Positions 32,880-33,468 of a DNA stretch of 33,468 bases are shown in pieces. Below the pieces are notes generated by a model. The model ran no database searches and was not told the DNA's origin. It was given only the letters and a program-made list of their open reading frames with translations. The number at the start of each line of letters is the position of its first letter. The first letter of the stretch is position 1. The stretch spans positions 1-33,468 of the forward strand of contig NZ_LNWY01000035.1 of NCBI RefSeq assembly GCF_001681715.1, given 5' to 3'. The DNA comes from Tritonibacter mobilis. Its GTDB lineage: Bacteria; Pseudomonadota; Alphaproteobacteria; Rhodobacterales; Rhodobacteraceae. The position numbers were made by a program, and so were the translations under genes.

Positions 32880-33170
32880 GCCGCGCAGTACCCTAGCCTG
32901 CGCGGCATAGGGTTTGCTGACGCCGTAGGTGCCGAAAAAATTGTAGGATACGATACTGACCGCACCTTCCGGATGTATGACTTCCGCCCCAGCTTTGGAA
33001 GCGCGATCATTGAACTGCGCCGCGACCTCTGCCGCCTCGGACTCGCGTCCGGTGGCCCGCCCCAATTGTTCGGCCAGCGCCTCCCAAGAGTTGGAGCCAT
33101 AGTTCAGCACCATCACCGGAAATCCCATTGCTTCTAGTTCGGGGACGAAAGGTAAGACGCTGTCGCCGCC
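32880..33170 (-). pseudogene. Iron-siderophore ABC transporter substrate-binding protein fragment
   Basis: GGDSVLPFVPELEAMGFPVM followed by LNYGSNSWEALAEQLGRATG and SIVSYNFFGTYGVSKPYAAQ matches the central part of FepB-like Fe(III)-siderophore binding proteins. No signal peptide or start belongs to it, and both ends are cut: the left end at about 32880 and the right at about 33168, where recombinase sequence on the opposite strand begins. It is a relic, not a gene. Confidence 0.75.
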
Positions 33171-33468
33171 AGTGGCAGAGCCCCCTGCCCTGCGGCTGCA
33201 TCCCAGCCTGTCGACCCGGTACCGCGAGCTGATTGAAGATCTCGCTCGCTCTCTGAACGCGCCCGACGTCAAACGAGAAGCGGCAGAAGCGCTGCGGGGG
33301 CTGATTTCAGAGGTTCGTATGGTGCCGCACACGGCAGCGCGCAATGGCCATGCCATTGAACTTATTGGGGAACTTGCAGGTATTTTGCGTTTGGGAGGAC
33401 TGGATGCAACAAAGCCTCCGCGTTTTGCGAGGGCTGTGTCGGAAACGATGGTTGCGGGAGTAGGATTT
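33166..33468 (+). pseudogene. Site-specific serine recombinase C-terminal fragment
   Basis: The plus strand reads PVAEPPALRLHPSLSTRYRE, then APDVKREAAEALRGLISEVR and NGHAIELIGELAGILRLGG. This matches the C-terminal region of large serine recombinases common in Rhodobacterales (LHPNL...EAAEALRGLIE...ELVGE). The catalytic domain is absent because the sequence begins at the junction with the siderophore-protein fragment. The frame is still open at the window end, where VAGVGF is encoded by what appears to be the complement of a tRNA 3' end, so the gene tail reads into its presumed attachment site. Confidence 0.7.
33449..33468 (-). tRNA. Probable 3' end of a tRNA (best match initiator tRNA-Met), cut by window edge
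   Basis: The minus strand reads AAATCCTACTCCCGCAACCA. It parses as the end of a T-loop, T-stem strand CCTAC, acceptor strand TCCCGCA, discriminator A and encoded CCA. From memory this equals the 3' end of alphaproteobacterial initiator tRNA-Met; A72 would face C1, the mismatch typical of fMet. Only 20 bases are in the window, so identity needs the flanking sequence. Confidence 0.55.

Noticed and set aside
33404-33418. ATGCAACAAAGCC as an IS terminal repeat
   Set aside because: It lies in frame within the recombinase fragment (LDATKPP) and no partner end was seen, so the likeness is probably chance.

Overview
The window looks like accessory DNA from a Roseobacter-group (Rhodobacterales) alphaproteobacterium. 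This rests on the GC-rich codon use, BapA-prefix proteins next to a LapB-type type I secretion system, Rhodobacterales-style IS5 transposase remnants, and a serine-recombinase tail running into what looks like an initiator tRNA-Met 3' end. It is an assignment from memory, without a database search.

Bases 1-15.7 kb hold a surface-protein secretion cluster. Two paralogous BapA-prefix proteins lie at its edges (1-381, cut by the window, and 14680-15678). Between them are a cytosolic hybrid histidine kinase with an HPt domain, a NarL/LuxR-type response regulator and a glycosyltransferase on the plus strand. On the minus strand is a tight operon: short BapA-prefix protein, TolC-type channel, type I ABC transporter, HlyD-type adaptor and a one-POTRA Omp85-type barrel. 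Upstream of it is a 655-residue protein built largely from 10- and 14-residue Gly/Asp/Leu/Val repeats, and a small unknown gene beside a strong hairpin. A recurring palindrome, AGTA-N2-TACT, occurs before four of these genes, with a weaker fifth site before the kinase. The working model is that the repeat proteins are type I exported surface or biofilm proteins under control of the local two-component system.

Bases 15.8-22.3 kb are a mobile-element graveyard (decayed IS5, IS3 and IS21 pieces) carrying two intact units: a TauE/SafE permease, and a three-gene minus-strand operon with 4-bp ATGA overlaps. That operon encodes a DUF4123 effector chaperone, a protein with a colicin-like hydrophobic C-terminus, and a six-helix membrane protein. 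It reads as an orphan type VI secretion chaperone-toxin-immunity cassette with a membrane-targeting toxin, and is the best candidate for an undescribed system here.

Bases 22.3-28.2 kb hold an AraC-type regulator divergent from a 1522-residue autotransporter whose passenger alternates Ig-like and PKD-like domains, including a 561-bp tandem repeat. Bases 28.5-31.8 kb form a conserved metabolic unit: a LysR regulator divergent from a CaiB/BaiF CoA-transferase and an acyl-CoA dehydrogenase, with a LysR-type operator between them.

Bases 31.8 kb to the end are a second graveyard: a hypothetical gene, an hsdR fragment, a siderophore-binding-protein fragment, and a recombinase C-terminus abutting a probable tRNA 3' end. 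This is plausibly the scar of an integrative element.
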